The notes beneath the pieces are model-generated. The model searched no databases. It was given only the letters and a program-made list of their open reading frames with translations, and was not told the DNA's origin. 64,000 nt of DNA from the NCBI GenBank assembly GCA_963978905.1, contig OZ022259.1:52346727-52410726 (forward strand), written 5' to 3'. Origin of the DNA: Trichostrongylus colubriformis (lineage: Eukaryota; Nematoda; Chromadorea; Rhabditida; Trichostrongylidae). How positions within the stretch are numbered: the stretch's first letter is position 1; each line of letters starts with the position of its first letter. Position numbers and translations under genes: made by a program. Below, one piece after another: positions 1-11,911 of this stretch.

Positions 1-509
1 CTTTAGCTCCACAGAATAAAAATTAGACACACCAAAATCAAAATCTTATATTGTTCGATTTTATCATACTTTTTTTGCGAAAAGCGAAAAAAAATAAAAA
101 TCACGAAACCTGTTCGCCAGCTGGACTCTTTGAACTAGAATGCACGAACGCACAACGAATATTTTATCTAGTGCTCCTATCACCTGCTGATCCATGCACC
201 CAGGTTATTCATAGAGCACGTCAACACAGTGATAAGATAACGAAATCATGATCTGCGATAACTATGAAGTGTTGCGGCAAGAGTAATGACGGTGTGATTC
301 ATATGTTCGCAAATCGATACGTAATGGTTTGGAATTCAAAAGCTCCTCCATGTAAAACAAATAGCAAAAGCATGACGCCCTCGAGAAGTGATAAGAAGAG
401 ATGGTAGAAGAAGTGTTACGACCATTGAAACAACACGCAACGCTGAACGACAAGCTCACCGTGCACTGACCCCTCTCACAAGTGTGCAAGTCATGCTGCC
501 GCCACGCAT

Positions 510-604
510 CACAGATCTGGTTGACATCGGTCGATAATTAGTGTGCGGTGCCCGGAAAGACGCGGTCACACACTGATTATCGATTGATGCCAAGCAGATC
601 TGGG
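510..604. repeat. short inverted repeat (hairpin, ~41-bp arms)
   Basis: The left arm begins CACAGATCTGGTTGACATCG and the right arm ends GATGCCAAGCAGATCTGGG; they are reverse complements with a few mismatches around a spacer of about 12 nt. No ORF lies inside. It looks like a small non-autonomous fold-back element. Its family is not recognised. Confidence 0.6.
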
Positions 605-1078
605 ACGTTCGCGACGGCAACAAATGGGGGATTGGAGGCGTTGTCACTCGGGTTCTAGGCCATCTCGTTTTCTCTTTATCTCACCGTTTTTCACCTTCAT
701 TCTGCATCAACAATCGGATTATTCAACACTCCCTTATCTTTCAGGGATTCAAAGAAACCTTCGAAATTATTCAAATACTTCATGGCGAACTGGGTGGTCA
801 ACGATCATAGATTGTCCAAGATGAACCAAGTAACTGATTTCCTTTTAAGTCAAGAATGTATTTGGAAGCGTATTTGACCTATCCAGTGAATGAAGCAGAC
901 AGTGAACATAAATTCTGACGCTTCTATTTTACTCAGCGTCTCAAACGAGACGCCACAAAGCTACCACACAATTGGAAAACATAATTTGACCGTGACGGCA
1001 CGGGTCTTGGAAGCATAACTACCCAGGGGAGCCGAGGATTCTTTAACAGCGGAGGGGGTCGTATTTGACGAGAAGGAT

Positions 1079-1322
1079 TGGGATCCGGGAGTGTAGGCTG
1101 GGACACACGAATCTAGGCCGTGACCCTGTAACAGCCTGTGGCCTTTGACCTAAGCCTTAAATAATTCAGACAATTTGTTCATGTAAATCGTGTCCTCCTT
1201 GCAAGTCTGTTCCGTTGTATAGTCGAATTGTCTGAATTATTCATGTCACAGGGCAAAGGCCACAGGCTGTCACAGGGTCACGGCCTAGATTCGTGTGTCC
1301 CAACCGTCACCCGGGATCCGGT
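1079..1322. mobile_element. MITE-like inverted repeat, ~100-bp arms
   Basis: The left arm contains GGGACACACGAATCTAGGCC followed by a GTGACCCTGTAACAGCCTG stretch. The right arm repeats this as its reverse complement, ending GTGTGTCCCAACCGTCACCC. Matching extends to AATAATTCAGACAATT near the centre, leaving a loop of roughly 40 nt. Identity is high, so the copy looks fairly young. No coding capacity is seen. Confidence 0.75.
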
Positions 1323-1478
1323 CATGTAAGAAGATATGACTGAATACGAGTAATCAACACAAAAATTATGGCAATTAAATACTTAGTAATACTGTGCAAT
1401 TGGCAATGGTTACTGATACTGTAGAGCTTATGTAGATATTAAATGGGAGCGTATTTGGTATCCGTTGAGGAGAGGGTA

Positions 1479-1491
1479 GGGGGGGGGGGGG
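1479..1491 (+). repeat. poly-G run (13)
   Basis: An uninterrupted run of 13 G. It is one of ten G or C runs of 9-15 nt in the window. Confidence 0.95.
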
Positions 1492-1931
1492 AAGTCCGTA
1501 TGGAGGCGGCCATTTCCTTCGATACCTGGGTGTACCCTGGCGACCTATTTTATTAGCGAGCCCATTATTATATATTTTTTGTTCAAATGGCAGGAGCCAT
1601 CTCGAAAGACCGATCAATCAATATTATGATATGCAGGACAAAGCGGGTACAGGAATTACGAAAAGCACAAGCTGTGACATAACTTCTATCGAGGGCGGCG
1701 CACTGTTTGTCTTATCAGTCATTCCTCCTGAAACAATTCTTATGACCGAGCACACGCATTAAAATATGCCCGCTTTTATTGACAGATATAAATCAATGAT
1801 GAAGCATTGGAATATTTGCATGGGGTGTTCGCATTCTTTCATGACGCCACATGGAACAGTGACTAGGGGCGTCGCTGGCACTTACAAGACAGCCACGTTC
1901 GCGTTTAGACCAGATCAACCAGCCTTCATTT

Positions 1932-2104
1932 TTTCTACTCTGCGATTTTGCGATTCTGCAATTTTACGACATCGCACTTTCGCACGCGATGTTGCGGCAT
2001 TACACAATCTCAAGGTCGTAGTATTGCGTACGGAAGTGCGATGCCGCAAAATCGCAGAATGGCAAAAGGCAAAATTGCAAAATCGCAAAGTCTGACGGCG
2101 GCCT
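1932..2104. mobile_element. MITE family A, copy 1
   Basis: Family A elements have terminal inverted repeats near GGCCGCCGTCAGACTTTGCG, followed by runs of GCGATTTTGC on one side and GCAAAATCGC on the other, with a conserved middle GTTGCGGCATTGCACAATCT. Here the right terminus is well preserved (AAAGTCTGACGGCGGCC, ending near 2104) while the left terminus has decayed. An apparent 109-codon ORF across it is an artefact of the repeat. Confidence 0.75.
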
Positions 2105-3513
2105 CATAAGGAACTCCATAGCCAGAAAAGACCTCGATTTCGGACAAAGTTCCCGCATCTATCCTTGTCCCCTACTCTTTTATTCCGTGAGCTCTAATTT
2201 TCTATCGGTGAATCGATGATTTCTATTTCATATTTCATGAGCTATTCCAAATAAGCAGTAATTATTCAACTTTGACCAATATAATTAGCTTAAACCCATT
2301 TCTTTCATTCCACTTTTTTGACTAACACCCACTCATTTAGAGGCAATAAATTTCAGGTTTGTGAGGTAAACCATAGGTGTCATTAATAACCAGAAACCCC
2401 GTAATTGAAAAGGAAAATAATGGCGATTTTCTCGAATAAAATCTTAAATTTATAACCCCTCGATGGACCTTTCTGACGCTAATGACACAGAAATGCATAG
2501 CACGAATAAATCACCTCTTGCTTTATGGGTTCCATGACGTCCACTTAAAACTGCGACGGAATATCTACGGAGAAGAAAGGAATATTGTAGCGCAAACGGG
2601 GATCATAACGCAGGCGTGTGTCATAAGGTTCGACTTTTGAAAGCAAAAAATGTGCTCTTTTCTAAAAAAAGGGCATATGAAGTTGCAGAGTAAGTAGTCT
2701 TTAGGGACAGAGAATATCAAAGGGTTAAATGATGACTTGAAAGGTGCATTACTATCAGCCTTTTTGAGTTAACGAACAATGATGAACAAAAACCAGCCCT
2801 CATACGAATTTCCATTACAGGAATCAATAAATGGAAAAAGAAAAAAGACTTTGTTCCCAGCGGTGGATGTGGAGATAGGAAATTGTTAGAGACAAAAAGG
2901 GTTGGGCTATGGGTTATGGGTTATGACGACTAAAAACGAAAAAAATAATAGATGATTATTATTCATTTAGAGAGAGAAAACGACTCTCGTAGATAGATTC
3001 ACAGCGATAAGCCACAAATCCCATTTTCTTGAAGATCCGAAAACACTTCCATACATAGGCTCAACATCTACTCGCAATCACCAAGCAGTGGCAAATCAGA
3101 ACTTCTAAATCCTGTAACGAGTTCGGCACCGGTCAATCAATGAATCAATCAGTCTAAATCAATCAATGAATTTTTGAGATAAATCGGTTCGGGAAAAAAA
3201 GTAAACAACTAGCATCTGAGCATTATAGCTATATTGGGCATCCACTGTAAAGACATTCATAGTGTGTGGATTTCCTAAGGTGTGGACGTTACAATCTGGG
3301 GCGGACTACAGGTGAGCAACAAATTAAATATGAATTTCATGCCTCTTTATGGTATAATTCCCCAACGGCTTGAAGCCTGTGCTTCTGAGGAGGTGCTGAT
3401 GAAATGAAAAAGCGCCGTTCCCGCTCGTATAACTAGGGGATCAATTTTTTTATCTATGCACGACAGGTTGACCAGGTGTTCCATACTTTTAGGGCTAGAG
3501 AAATGGCAAAAGA

Positions 3514-3871
3514 CGGGTGTGTGGCCCTGTGTCGAATTTTCGCGCGGCCGCGCGCGGCGGATTTCTTCGCGTGTGATTGCATGCATTGCATACACACCCT
3601 TTCAAATTTTACGTCAGAATTAATTATTACCTGATTGGGATTGTCATCATGTAATGTTATTGTTTTAGAGCTTTTCATGATATTTTTGACTCTTTAGAGC
3701 GCAAAAGCTATTGTTTTCAGATAATAATGAGATAAACAGCTACTTCATTGAAAGACTCCCATGAAATAAGCCCTCACGTCTTGAGCACAATTTCAACCAC
3801 TGCTGCAAGTCGTGTTAATGGCGCCGCAAATGCGACGCCGTAAAGCGAAAATTCGACATAAGGCTACACTT
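3514..3871. mobile_element. MITE family D, copy 5
   Basis: Terminal repeats read GTGTGGCCCTGTGTCGAATT on the left and AATTCGACATAAGGCTACAC on the right. The inside is about 350 bp and AT-rich, and is collinear with the copy at 23372-23730 (shared words such as GTTTTCAGATAAT). A GC-rich CGCGCGGCCGCGCG block sits beside one terminus. Confidence 0.65.
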
Positions 3872-5586
3872 ATATGAAAAACGAGTCTGATAGTATGAAG
3901 ACACTGACTTGAACATCGTATGGCCATTACATTTCATAGCAAAGTCAATACGCACTCTTCACCTCAACGATTAGGCAAAGTAGAATTAGAACCCATAGAA
4001 CATGGGACTACACTTTCTTGAAAAGAATTGACGAACATCTATAATTGGAGCGCGGATAGTTAAAGACATCGAAAGGGGTAGATCTGGCAGATTGTGGACT
4101 ATGAAAGCAGAGGCGTAACGAAACAGCAGAGGAAGAATGAAATAAAACTACGAAAATGACAGATAGAAACACGAAAACCCTCTCTTTTCTCGCATTCTTC
4201 TGCGTCAGTAGCCTGGGTTAGACTGCAGACGAAGGAGTGGCTAAATCAGCTCGTTGCATCCTGTTTATTATCTCAGTTTGGTTTCAAGACGGATATTAAC
4301 CCTTTGCAAATGTATCGATCGGAACCGCGTGAATCTGTGATCAGCGGCGGTTATGAACAGTACGTAATGTGCCGATCTGTGAGAGAAGCTGAGGTGACAG
4401 AGGGTTAGCAGGGTAGTACAGGCCATCTCCAAAGAGTTAGGGGAACATTTTGTCTTCTCTCACATCACACACGGCCTCCTTTAGTCGCAGGCTTCCTTTC
4501 ACAGTTTGTATGCCCCATTTTCTTGAAAAAAAAGATGCCTCGTGCCGCTTTCAAACGAATATATACCAAAAGCTCGCCACGCGAGTTTTATTCTCGTTCA
4601 GTCCCTTTCCCTATGACAACTATTGTGCATTGAATCATTCACTAAGACCTTATTATTCTTTTGTGATTGTCTGAATGTATGGAGAGCGACAGCGCTTTTC
4701 GCTTTTTTTTTCTATCGAAAACAAAACTGCAGCAATGTTTAGCATCGGCGGCGCTGATGAAATGCCGCGTGACGCATTTGTGGCGGAATGCTAATGCAAT
4801 CGACGAAGATACAAAATCGACCACGATCAGCTGATTCACAGACTGCTCAACGGCGGACAACAGCTGATGTCATACCGTGCAAAGGCTTAGCCGTCAGTAG
4901 GCACATTGCACCTGCAGCACTAATTAATCCCCTGGGTTACGCCACGTATGCGACAACCAGGGTGTATCGTGGAGGTGGTGGAATGTGTGCTTCCCTATAC
5001 CATGATCCTGGTAATCCTGATGGTGTATCCTGATCAATCGCAGAGGGGTGATGGATACTCTCAAAGAGTAAGTGATCCTCACTAAGCACCACTGGCCTCC
5101 AGCCCTTGCTCCATGTCGGTCCCAACGACATTGCTATCGACTCTGAATGGAATTATGGAAAACTACCATTGGTGGAACCATTTCCGTTAATTAGTGACCA
5201 TTTGTTACGACTAAAATAAATGACTGTGACAACCAAATCGGCGAAAAATAGCCAAACAAGTTTCGCAAACTGGTTCAGGCAATTCATTACATTTCGGTCC
5301 CCTCGTAAACGAAGAAAAAGCCCTCAAAGATAAGAGATATCATGGTAAGGCTCTTATAACGATAAGTCGGCTGTTCAATTCAATAATCACTTTACTCCCC
5401 TTATTGAAAACGCATTTTCATCATTACTGAAAGGAACAAAAGGATAGTAGGACTTGTTCTCACTGAGAGCTGTAGGAGCATGTGAAATGGAATTCATAAA
5501 ACAACAAAATGCGTGTTAATTTAGAAAATTAAACGATAGAGAGTAAAAAAAAACTAGTAGTAAAAAGAGCAACTCGGATGGTTCTA

Positions 5587-5804
5587 GGCTCCGTTCATAC
5601 TTTGCGAAAGATCGGGATTGTCGCAACGCCAACCCCGATCAATAATCTTGTAGTCGTCAGGTGTTGAATCAAGACGCGCTGTGAAAACACTGACCTCGAG
5701 GCTTATGGACAGCATCAAGTGTACTGATTATGATGGGCCAGCATGTGCCTGCGTTGAGTGTGCGTTACGGCAATCGATCGCGATTGCAAGTATGAACGCT
5801 GCCT
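5587..5804. mobile_element. MITE family B, copy 1
   Basis: Family B termini are close to GGCCGCGTTCATACTTTGCG and its reverse complement. This copy starts GGCTCCGTTCATACTTTGCG and ends GCAAGTATGAACGCTGCC. Its middle differs from the other copies, so only the termini mark it as a member. Confidence 0.55.
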
Positions 5805-6093
5805 CCGTCTACACTATTACTTGCGAGGTTGGCCCTATGAAGATGTCAGTACTCTGATTCCTCAACCACGGTTTACACCGTACTTACATAGTGTTTGGTT
5901 GAATTATGGAGTTTATCAACTGTTTTGATTAGATTCAGTTGTCTATGACGCACCTTGCGCGCAGTAAATAAATAAAGGACTGAGTAAAAAGATATATAAA
6001 TAAACCAATAAACCAATAAACAAAAATGAATAACTATGGGCTCATCGCTCATTTTCGTGGCTCAACGACATAATGAGATATGGGGGAGGAACC

Positions 6094-6108
6094 GGGGGGG
6101 GGGGGGGG
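6094..6108 (+). repeat. poly-G run (15)
   Basis: An uninterrupted run of 15 G, the longest homopolymer of this kind in the window. Confidence 0.95.
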
Positions 6109-7519
6109 AACGTGGAAGATCACCGAAGAAATCCTAAGTGGGGATCAAAAAGCGTGAAGAAAGAGGGAAAGAGAAAATAATAGGATTGATCAGCTCGATT
6201 GTGCCAATGTATTCACTTCCCTTCAGTCTCTCAGAAAAGTTTGGAAAAGAAACTAATGGTTATTTCAAATTGTGGAGTTCTCCGAGACAGAAGCTCACAG
6301 CCAGAATAAAATCGAAACACGCTTTTGATAGAGCAGAAAACTCCTTCCGGATGGTTGATAAAGCAGTGCTGAACAAGGAATTTGAAAGAATAATTTCATC
6401 TTGAGAAGGTGAGTGCTTTCGGATAAGGGAATTTGGAGAAAGAGCGACTTGAGTGCTCTATCAACCAACTATTGTATTTGTGGAAGAGGTCAAGGTTAAG
6501 TACGGGACACATGATTAATTGATTTTTCAAAAGTGAAATATGGTGTTCTGACTAATTTGGTATGGTCAAATTTGTTTGCTGGACCTACCCCTTCGCCGGC
6601 CTGCAAATCGGCCCCATTTGTAATTATCCAGAAATTGAGCATACCATTCTGTAATGCGGACAAATCCCTTTCGAAAGATGTTTAAGATGCCGCACGAACT
6701 TGTAAATTTATCAGAAAAATTCTTGTTTGAAAAAACCGACATTATTTATGAAATGACCGAATAATTCAGTGATTGGACGGTTAATAATTCTTGCTTCATT
6801 TGATAAATTGTCAAAAATCACCGAGTTGGGGCGGAAAAGTCAAAGTTGGAGAAAGAGGAGAAAAAGCAACCAATCGGTGGAACTTTTAGAATTTGCTGGT
6901 GTTGACAGACATGAATGAACGAAGAAGCAGCTGAATATTAACAGGAGGAATGGTTCCTGGCGGTCCCCCCCCCCTGGGCCTATAAACAGGTCCAGCCATT
7001 CTCCATTTCATTTTTTTGTTCTCCCAGACAGGTTTGGGAGCAAGCTGAGCGATCCCAGAAGAGTAAAAGAGTAAATCCACCCAAATGGGTCATAATTCCT
7101 AAAGTGTCGTGCGGCGCCTCTCAACCATTATCCTAGTAGCAGGCAATCTTTTGAGTGGCCCTTGGCCTGCTAGTTGTTGACAGTAAACAACCGAGTGTAC
7201 TAGTTTGGATCGATCTTTCACATGCAAACACACAATTGACGCCACCACAATTGAACAAGTTGTCTTAAATAAGTAGAATGGCTGCAAAACAACAGAAATG
7301 GCAGTGGGGTTCGTACTCTTATTGTTAGATGAAGAATGACTGCACATGAGAATTGCTCCCGGTCTGGCGTGGAGATACCGACCTTTTTTCTTCATGGCAA
7401 TGGGTGATACTGTAGTTATAGTGAATGTTATGGAAAGGTGATCATTCCAAAGCTATGGGAAAGCTAGCGACGACACGCTTATCTCCGAAAAGCATCTATA
7501 CCCACGTAAAAAAGCACTC

Positions 7520-7850
7520 GAAGGAATCGTTCACGGAAAAATGAGTTTTTTCTGTTACCCATATATTTATGTTGTAATTGCCTGATATGGGCCGCATGCA
7601 AAAATTCACGCGAAAAAATGTGGATCCGGCCAAAATACAGCAACACAAAGTCTCGGCCGAGTGGGCGGGGCTTCGGAGCAAGTGGCCATCCCGTCGTCCG
7701 TTGCGGTCGAAGACGCATTGTAGGAACAGAAAGTTATGTAAACAGTCCCACTTTTCGTTCCAAACCGCGGCGGACGACGGGACAAGGCTTTTACTCGGAG
7801 GCTCCGCTCACCCGACCGAGAATTTGGGGAGCCTACAGAAAAACGTAACA
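7520..7850. mobile_element. MITE family F, copy 1
   Basis: Family F elements carry a terminus like AAGGAATCGTGCACGGA, then a CTGTTACCCATATATTTATG word, then a GC-rich core with GGCGGGGCTTCGGAG-type sequence and CGTCGTCCGC or its reverse complement. This copy keeps the left terminus (GAAGGAATCGTTCACGG) and the core; the right terminus is absent or decayed. Confidence 0.6.
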
Positions 7851-8109
7851 ATAAAAATCCGCCTTAACTACGCACCAACCTAATACATATAAGGATGTTT
7901 TCTAAAATAAAGCAACTGCGAACGTATAGAACTTTGAGTCAACAGGCTCGAAGTTAGCGGGTACGTTAATTCAGGGCCACCTCTAGACTTTTCATTTCGG
8001 ATACTTGATAGCCCGGCTATTGAGCAATTGAGTACAATGATTTCAATGCCCATCGATCGAACCCTCTTTCCCGCTCTCTCTCTCTGATCATTGGGTTCGG
8101 CAGTATAAT

Positions 8110-8322
8110 ATTGGGTTGGTGCATAATTAATGCGGCTTTTTTAAAACAATTGTATTTAGCAAAAACATTAATAAAATTTAGCAAAAACGTGTTCAAATGA
8201 TTATTTGGGAGGGTTCTCATCATCGCAATCAACGAATCTTCCCATTTGGTAGTCGTCAAAATGCCAGTTTCCACTATAGAAAAAATAAAACAATAAAAAG
8301 CCGTATTAGTAATGCTCCAATT
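8110..8322. mobile_element. mariner-type MITE, family G, copy 1
   Basis: The left end TTGGGTTGGTGCATAATTAA resembles mariner terminal repeats of the TTAGGTTGGTGCAAAAGTAA kind (established for cecropia/Hsmar-type elements). The right end is the inverted, diverged version. The ~210-bp body shares AAAAACGTGTTCAAATGATT and a TGGTAGTCGTCAAAA word with copy 2 at 15811. It encodes no transposase. Confidence 0.7.
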
Positions 8323-8710
8323 TAGTGGTTAGTACATATCTAGCGTGTCTTGGATTAAAATCTACGGAAGCACCATATAAAATCGATGCATTGACTAATA
8401 ATCCAGTGTTTGCTCTGTGATTGGTACGAAGTAAACACAAAGTGACTGAATCGATAACTTTGTGTACACGATTACAAATATTAACGCACAGTAAGGTTCT
8501 AGCAAGCAGGATCAAGGAAGTATTGCGAAATACTCAAATGAAGGAGGCCATATTTTGAAAAAAATAATCCTGCAGGGATTTTTAAAAACCACCCCACCCT
8601 CTGGAGGCAACTTGGTGATTTTTAAAAAAGAGGTCGCCTATCGATAAAGTTCATACTTTCCACTGTGTGACAATACTATGTGATTGTACCGTCCGGTAGG
8701 TTACGGTACC

Positions 8711-8721
8711 GGGGGGGGGGG
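8711..8721 (+). repeat. poly-G run (11)
   Basis: An uninterrupted run of 11 G, followed by GTGGTGG. Confidence 0.9.
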
Positions 8722-9225
8722 TGGTGGTATTACCAAAAAAATTTGCTCAACCTGATGCTTGACACTGCTTGTTGGTGCAACCAACATAAACTTGTTCTTT
8801 TGGCATTTTCGGCGTGTCGCCTAGTTAATACTCTTAACCATACTTCCTATTCAAATAGGTATTTCATTCGACAGAACTTTCATCGAAGATTCCATTCGTA
8901 CAGAATATGCGAGCAACGGAGAATTTCCATTTTGGAACGAAAAATCGTCGCATAACCGAACAGCCCTCCCCCAAAGTTCACGATAATGATTGATCATAAG
9001 CTATAATTGTTATGTCAATAACAAGTAACAATTGATAATAAATGGAAGTAAGCGATGATAAGCGACACCAGTAACTATGCCTTTCCGAAACCATTAGTAG
9101 CGAAAGATAACTAAAAAAACCTTTTGAGAATCGAAATTCTCACATGGGAATAAAAAATCATAGACATGTTCCATTATTTTTGCCTTCCTTTGAATATGTT
9201 CTCTTTAGACCAGCAAATTAATAGT

Positions 9226-9373
9226 TACAGTCCATTTCAGAGCGCCTGATAGGGCGTGGCCTACGGACTTGGTTGAGAGGCGAGAGTGAGAGTGTGTGGC
9301 GGGGTGAGAGAGTTCGATCCTATCATCTAAGTCCGCAGGCCACGCCCTATTAGGCGCTCCGAAATGGACTGTA
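9226..9373. mobile_element. TA-flanked MITE with ~43-bp terminal repeats
   Basis: The element begins TA-CAGTCCATTTCAGAGCGCC and ends GGCGCTCCGAAATGGACTG-TA. The flanking TA on each side fits the target-site duplication of Tc1/mariner transposons. The loop is a GAG-rich stretch of about 55 nt. Arms differ at only a few positions. Confidence 0.8.
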
Positions 9374-10036
9374 TAACCTTTATGGTTCGAAACGCTTCTA
9401 GATTAGAAAACCCTTTTTTGCTTTTATATTATATTCGACATATTCTCTTCTTTAGACATAATTCCTCGGTGTTTCAGTGACACTTAATGCTAACAATGAA
9501 ACACGAAAATTCTTGAAGTTTCTCGTCAAAAGTTGAATTAGGAGAAAAAGTGTATGCAGCATGTATAATCCATCAATGACTTTAGATACTCAGTTTAAAT
9601 CAGCGGTAATTGGGATTGGGTAAGTAGCACGAAACAGGCCATGTCAGAAGACATTCGAGCCCAGTTACCACCACATAGTCGAGAATGTTCTGATATAATC
9701 TGTCCGGTACATTGGACACGCCCATCTGTCCGAAGCGCCCGAGGATTGCAATCAAATTGGCTTCGTCTGACATGTCAAAAAATCAATCGGTTCTCGTCTG
9801 ACATGTCAAAAATTGACGAAAGTAATTTTGCTTGTGGCCCTCAGTGGAACAGGCTATCATAATGTTTGATTTGTCCCTTGAAAATAGATGAGATGACCAG
9901 TACCCCTATTCTTCTACGATTACTTCGAAGAAATGTTTTATTCTTGGCGGGTCCTTTCAACGATGTATCGATCGGAATAACGCGAATCTATGATACAAGG
10001 CCGTCATGGACGCATGTGAGTGATGCGCTCACTCGT

Positions 10037-10533
10037 GTAGAGGGCTCCACGGAAAAACTCACCGGCGCGCGCATGCGGCGCGTGCTAGGTGACGTCACAG
10101 CGGCACAACGTTGAGCAATAGCCTTGCTCCTACCAATGCCCTTTAAAGAAGATAACCTTGTTGATGCTTTGCTAATACGCTGAGGGCGAGCACATAATGC
10201 TGCGGAAAGCTTTACTGCTTTGACAGATTTCCGACAGCTGGTAGGGCTGGCCTTTTTCGGTGTGGCTAGCCTCTCCAGCCTCATAAATTCGCCTTAGCCC
10301 AATGATGTAGAGGTTTCAGGAGACTGTGGTGCTCCGTCCCAAAACCATGGGGGGAGACACAGAGTAGAAAAGTGCAAGCCATCTCATGACTTTGGTGATG
10401 TGACAGCAAGGTTATCCTCATTGGCAATGTTTGCAGCGCACGCCATCGCACACCGTCGCGTCGTGCGACGGCTGTGACGTCACCAAACACGCGCCGCGTG
10501 CGCGCGCCGGTGAGTTTTTCCCTCCCCCCTAAG
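10037..10533. mobile_element. ~500-bp inverted-repeat element with GC-rich ends
   Basis: The left end carries GGAAAAACTCACCGGCGCGC and GGTGACGTCACAGC; the right end carries GCTGTGACGTCACC and GCGCGCCGGTGAGTTTTTCC. The inverted match continues inward with interruptions (CCTTGCTCCTACCAATG against CATTGGCAATG). The CGCGCG-rich tips contrast with the AT-rich surroundings. No ORF of note lies inside. Confidence 0.7.
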
Positions 10534-10630
10534 TGGAGCGGTAGGCTTACAGGCAGAGGTCTATTGAGAAGCTAAAGCACTCCACTGCGGATCATGTTGC
10601 GCGCTTTCTCCTCAAATCCTTGGCTATAAA

Positions 10631-11041
10631 CGAAATCGTGCACGAAGAAATGAGTTTCTCTGTTACCCAAATATTTATGCTGTACTTGACTAATAAGGAC
10701 CACATGTAAGGTTTTTTGCGAGATAGTGAAAATCCGGATGAGATACAGCTCCTCAAAGTGGTGGCCGAGGGGGCGGAGCCCGAGTAAGTGCCCGCCCTAT
10801 TGTCCGCCTCGGTCAGAGGCGCACATTGAGATAAAACGTTGATTTCTTCGTCTCCGACCGGGAGGGCATCTAATATCAGGCTCCGCCCCTCGACCACCAT
10901 TTTGGGGAGCTGTATCTCAGCCAAGTTTTCACTTGTTCAAGTGGAACTTTACATACTACCCCTAAGAAACAAATGCAACATAAACGTATAGGTAAAACAG
11001 AGAAACTCATTTTCCGTGTGCGATTCCTTTAAATGTTGTAA
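10631..11041. mobile_element. MITE family F, copy 2 (both ends kept)
   Basis: The left end reads GAAATCGTGCACGAAGAAAT and the right end GTGTGCGATTCCTTTAA, inverted with respect to each other; each is followed inward by GTTTCTCTGTTACCC or its complement. The core repeats GGGCGGAGCC against GGCTCCGCCCC. It is the clearest full-length member of this family here. Confidence 0.75.
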
Positions 11042-11733
11042 CCACCATTTTCCTCCCTGAATACCCTGACCACCCGCATCACACCGCCACGTGATTTTTG
11101 CGGAATCGCTCAAAGTACAGTTCTCAATGAGCTGTACACTTTTTCAGGCGACATGCAAACACCTAATACTCCCTGGCTGAACTTATCAGCAATCCGAGGC
11201 GCGCAAAATTAATTCAGTCGAGCAGAACTCATTTCATAATAACATCCAACATCTATCAGCACACCTCAAAGAGGGTGGGGGAAATTGAATCAGCGCTTTA
11301 GTTAGGAGATGTTCAAACAAGTCTGTATAGGCCGCGGACATAGACAACCGAATCTATCACAACATGTCAGCTATTACCTCCAATGCCGGTTACTTCATCA
11401 ATTTATCTATAATCCTGTTGGATCGATATTGAGGAAAATCAGTTTCTCATAGAACGGTGAATTGGAAGAACACAAGGGGCATTCCTTTGACGCCCCAAAA
11501 CACCATAAACTTCATAAAACTTGTGCCATAAAGTTGGCGACTGCGGTTGTGTGCCATTACTTCTGGTTTTCAGCCGCATGAGATACGACGATAAGCCACA
11601 ACTCGGAGCAGGGACAGCTGCACATATGATCTATGTAGAGATGAGAATTTCGAAGGGAGAATTTGAAGGCCAGTATCTGACATGGAGATCACTTTAATGC
11701 GAATTACCTTAGAAATCTCTCCATCAACGCAGT

Positions 11734-11911
11734 AAGGCCGCCATCAGACTTTGTGATTTTGCTATTATGCAATTCTGCGACTTTGCGGTGTCGCGGCTCC
11801 GCGCGCGAAGATGTGGCATTGCACAATCTCCAGGTCGTGGTATCGCGTGCGGAAATGATCGACGTCGCAAAACCGCAGAATGGCAAAATCGCAAAGTCTG
11901 ACGACGACCTT
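11734..11911. mobile_element. MITE family A, copy 2
   Basis: It begins AAGGCCGCCATCAGACTTTG and ends CAAAGTCTGACGACGACCTT, inverted repeats of about 27 bp that extend further as a degenerate GCGATTTTGC-like arm. The middle GTGGCATTGCACAATCTCCA is shared with the other copies. Confidence 0.85.

Larger units (their letters stand above)
1..7479. other. gene-free stretch, left end
   Basis: No open frame here combines length, splice signals and recognisable protein content; frames of 60-90 codons are scattered on both strands as chance would give. Besides the hairpins and MITEs listed separately, it holds short CAATCAATGAAT-type repeats (about 3136-3175), AATAAACC repeats (about 5996-6022) and three G or C homopolymer runs. 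A minus-strand frame at 4937-5131 and a plus-strand frame at 6138-6404 were examined and matched nothing I recognise. Confidence 0.5.

Noticed and set aside
4937..5131. Minus-strand frame with WSKGWRPVVLSEDHLLFES
   Set aside because: It looks somewhat protein-like, but no domain, start context or splice partner was found.
6138..6404. Plus-strand frame of 88 codons
   Set aside because: Charged, low-complexity content and no recognisable motif; treated as chance.
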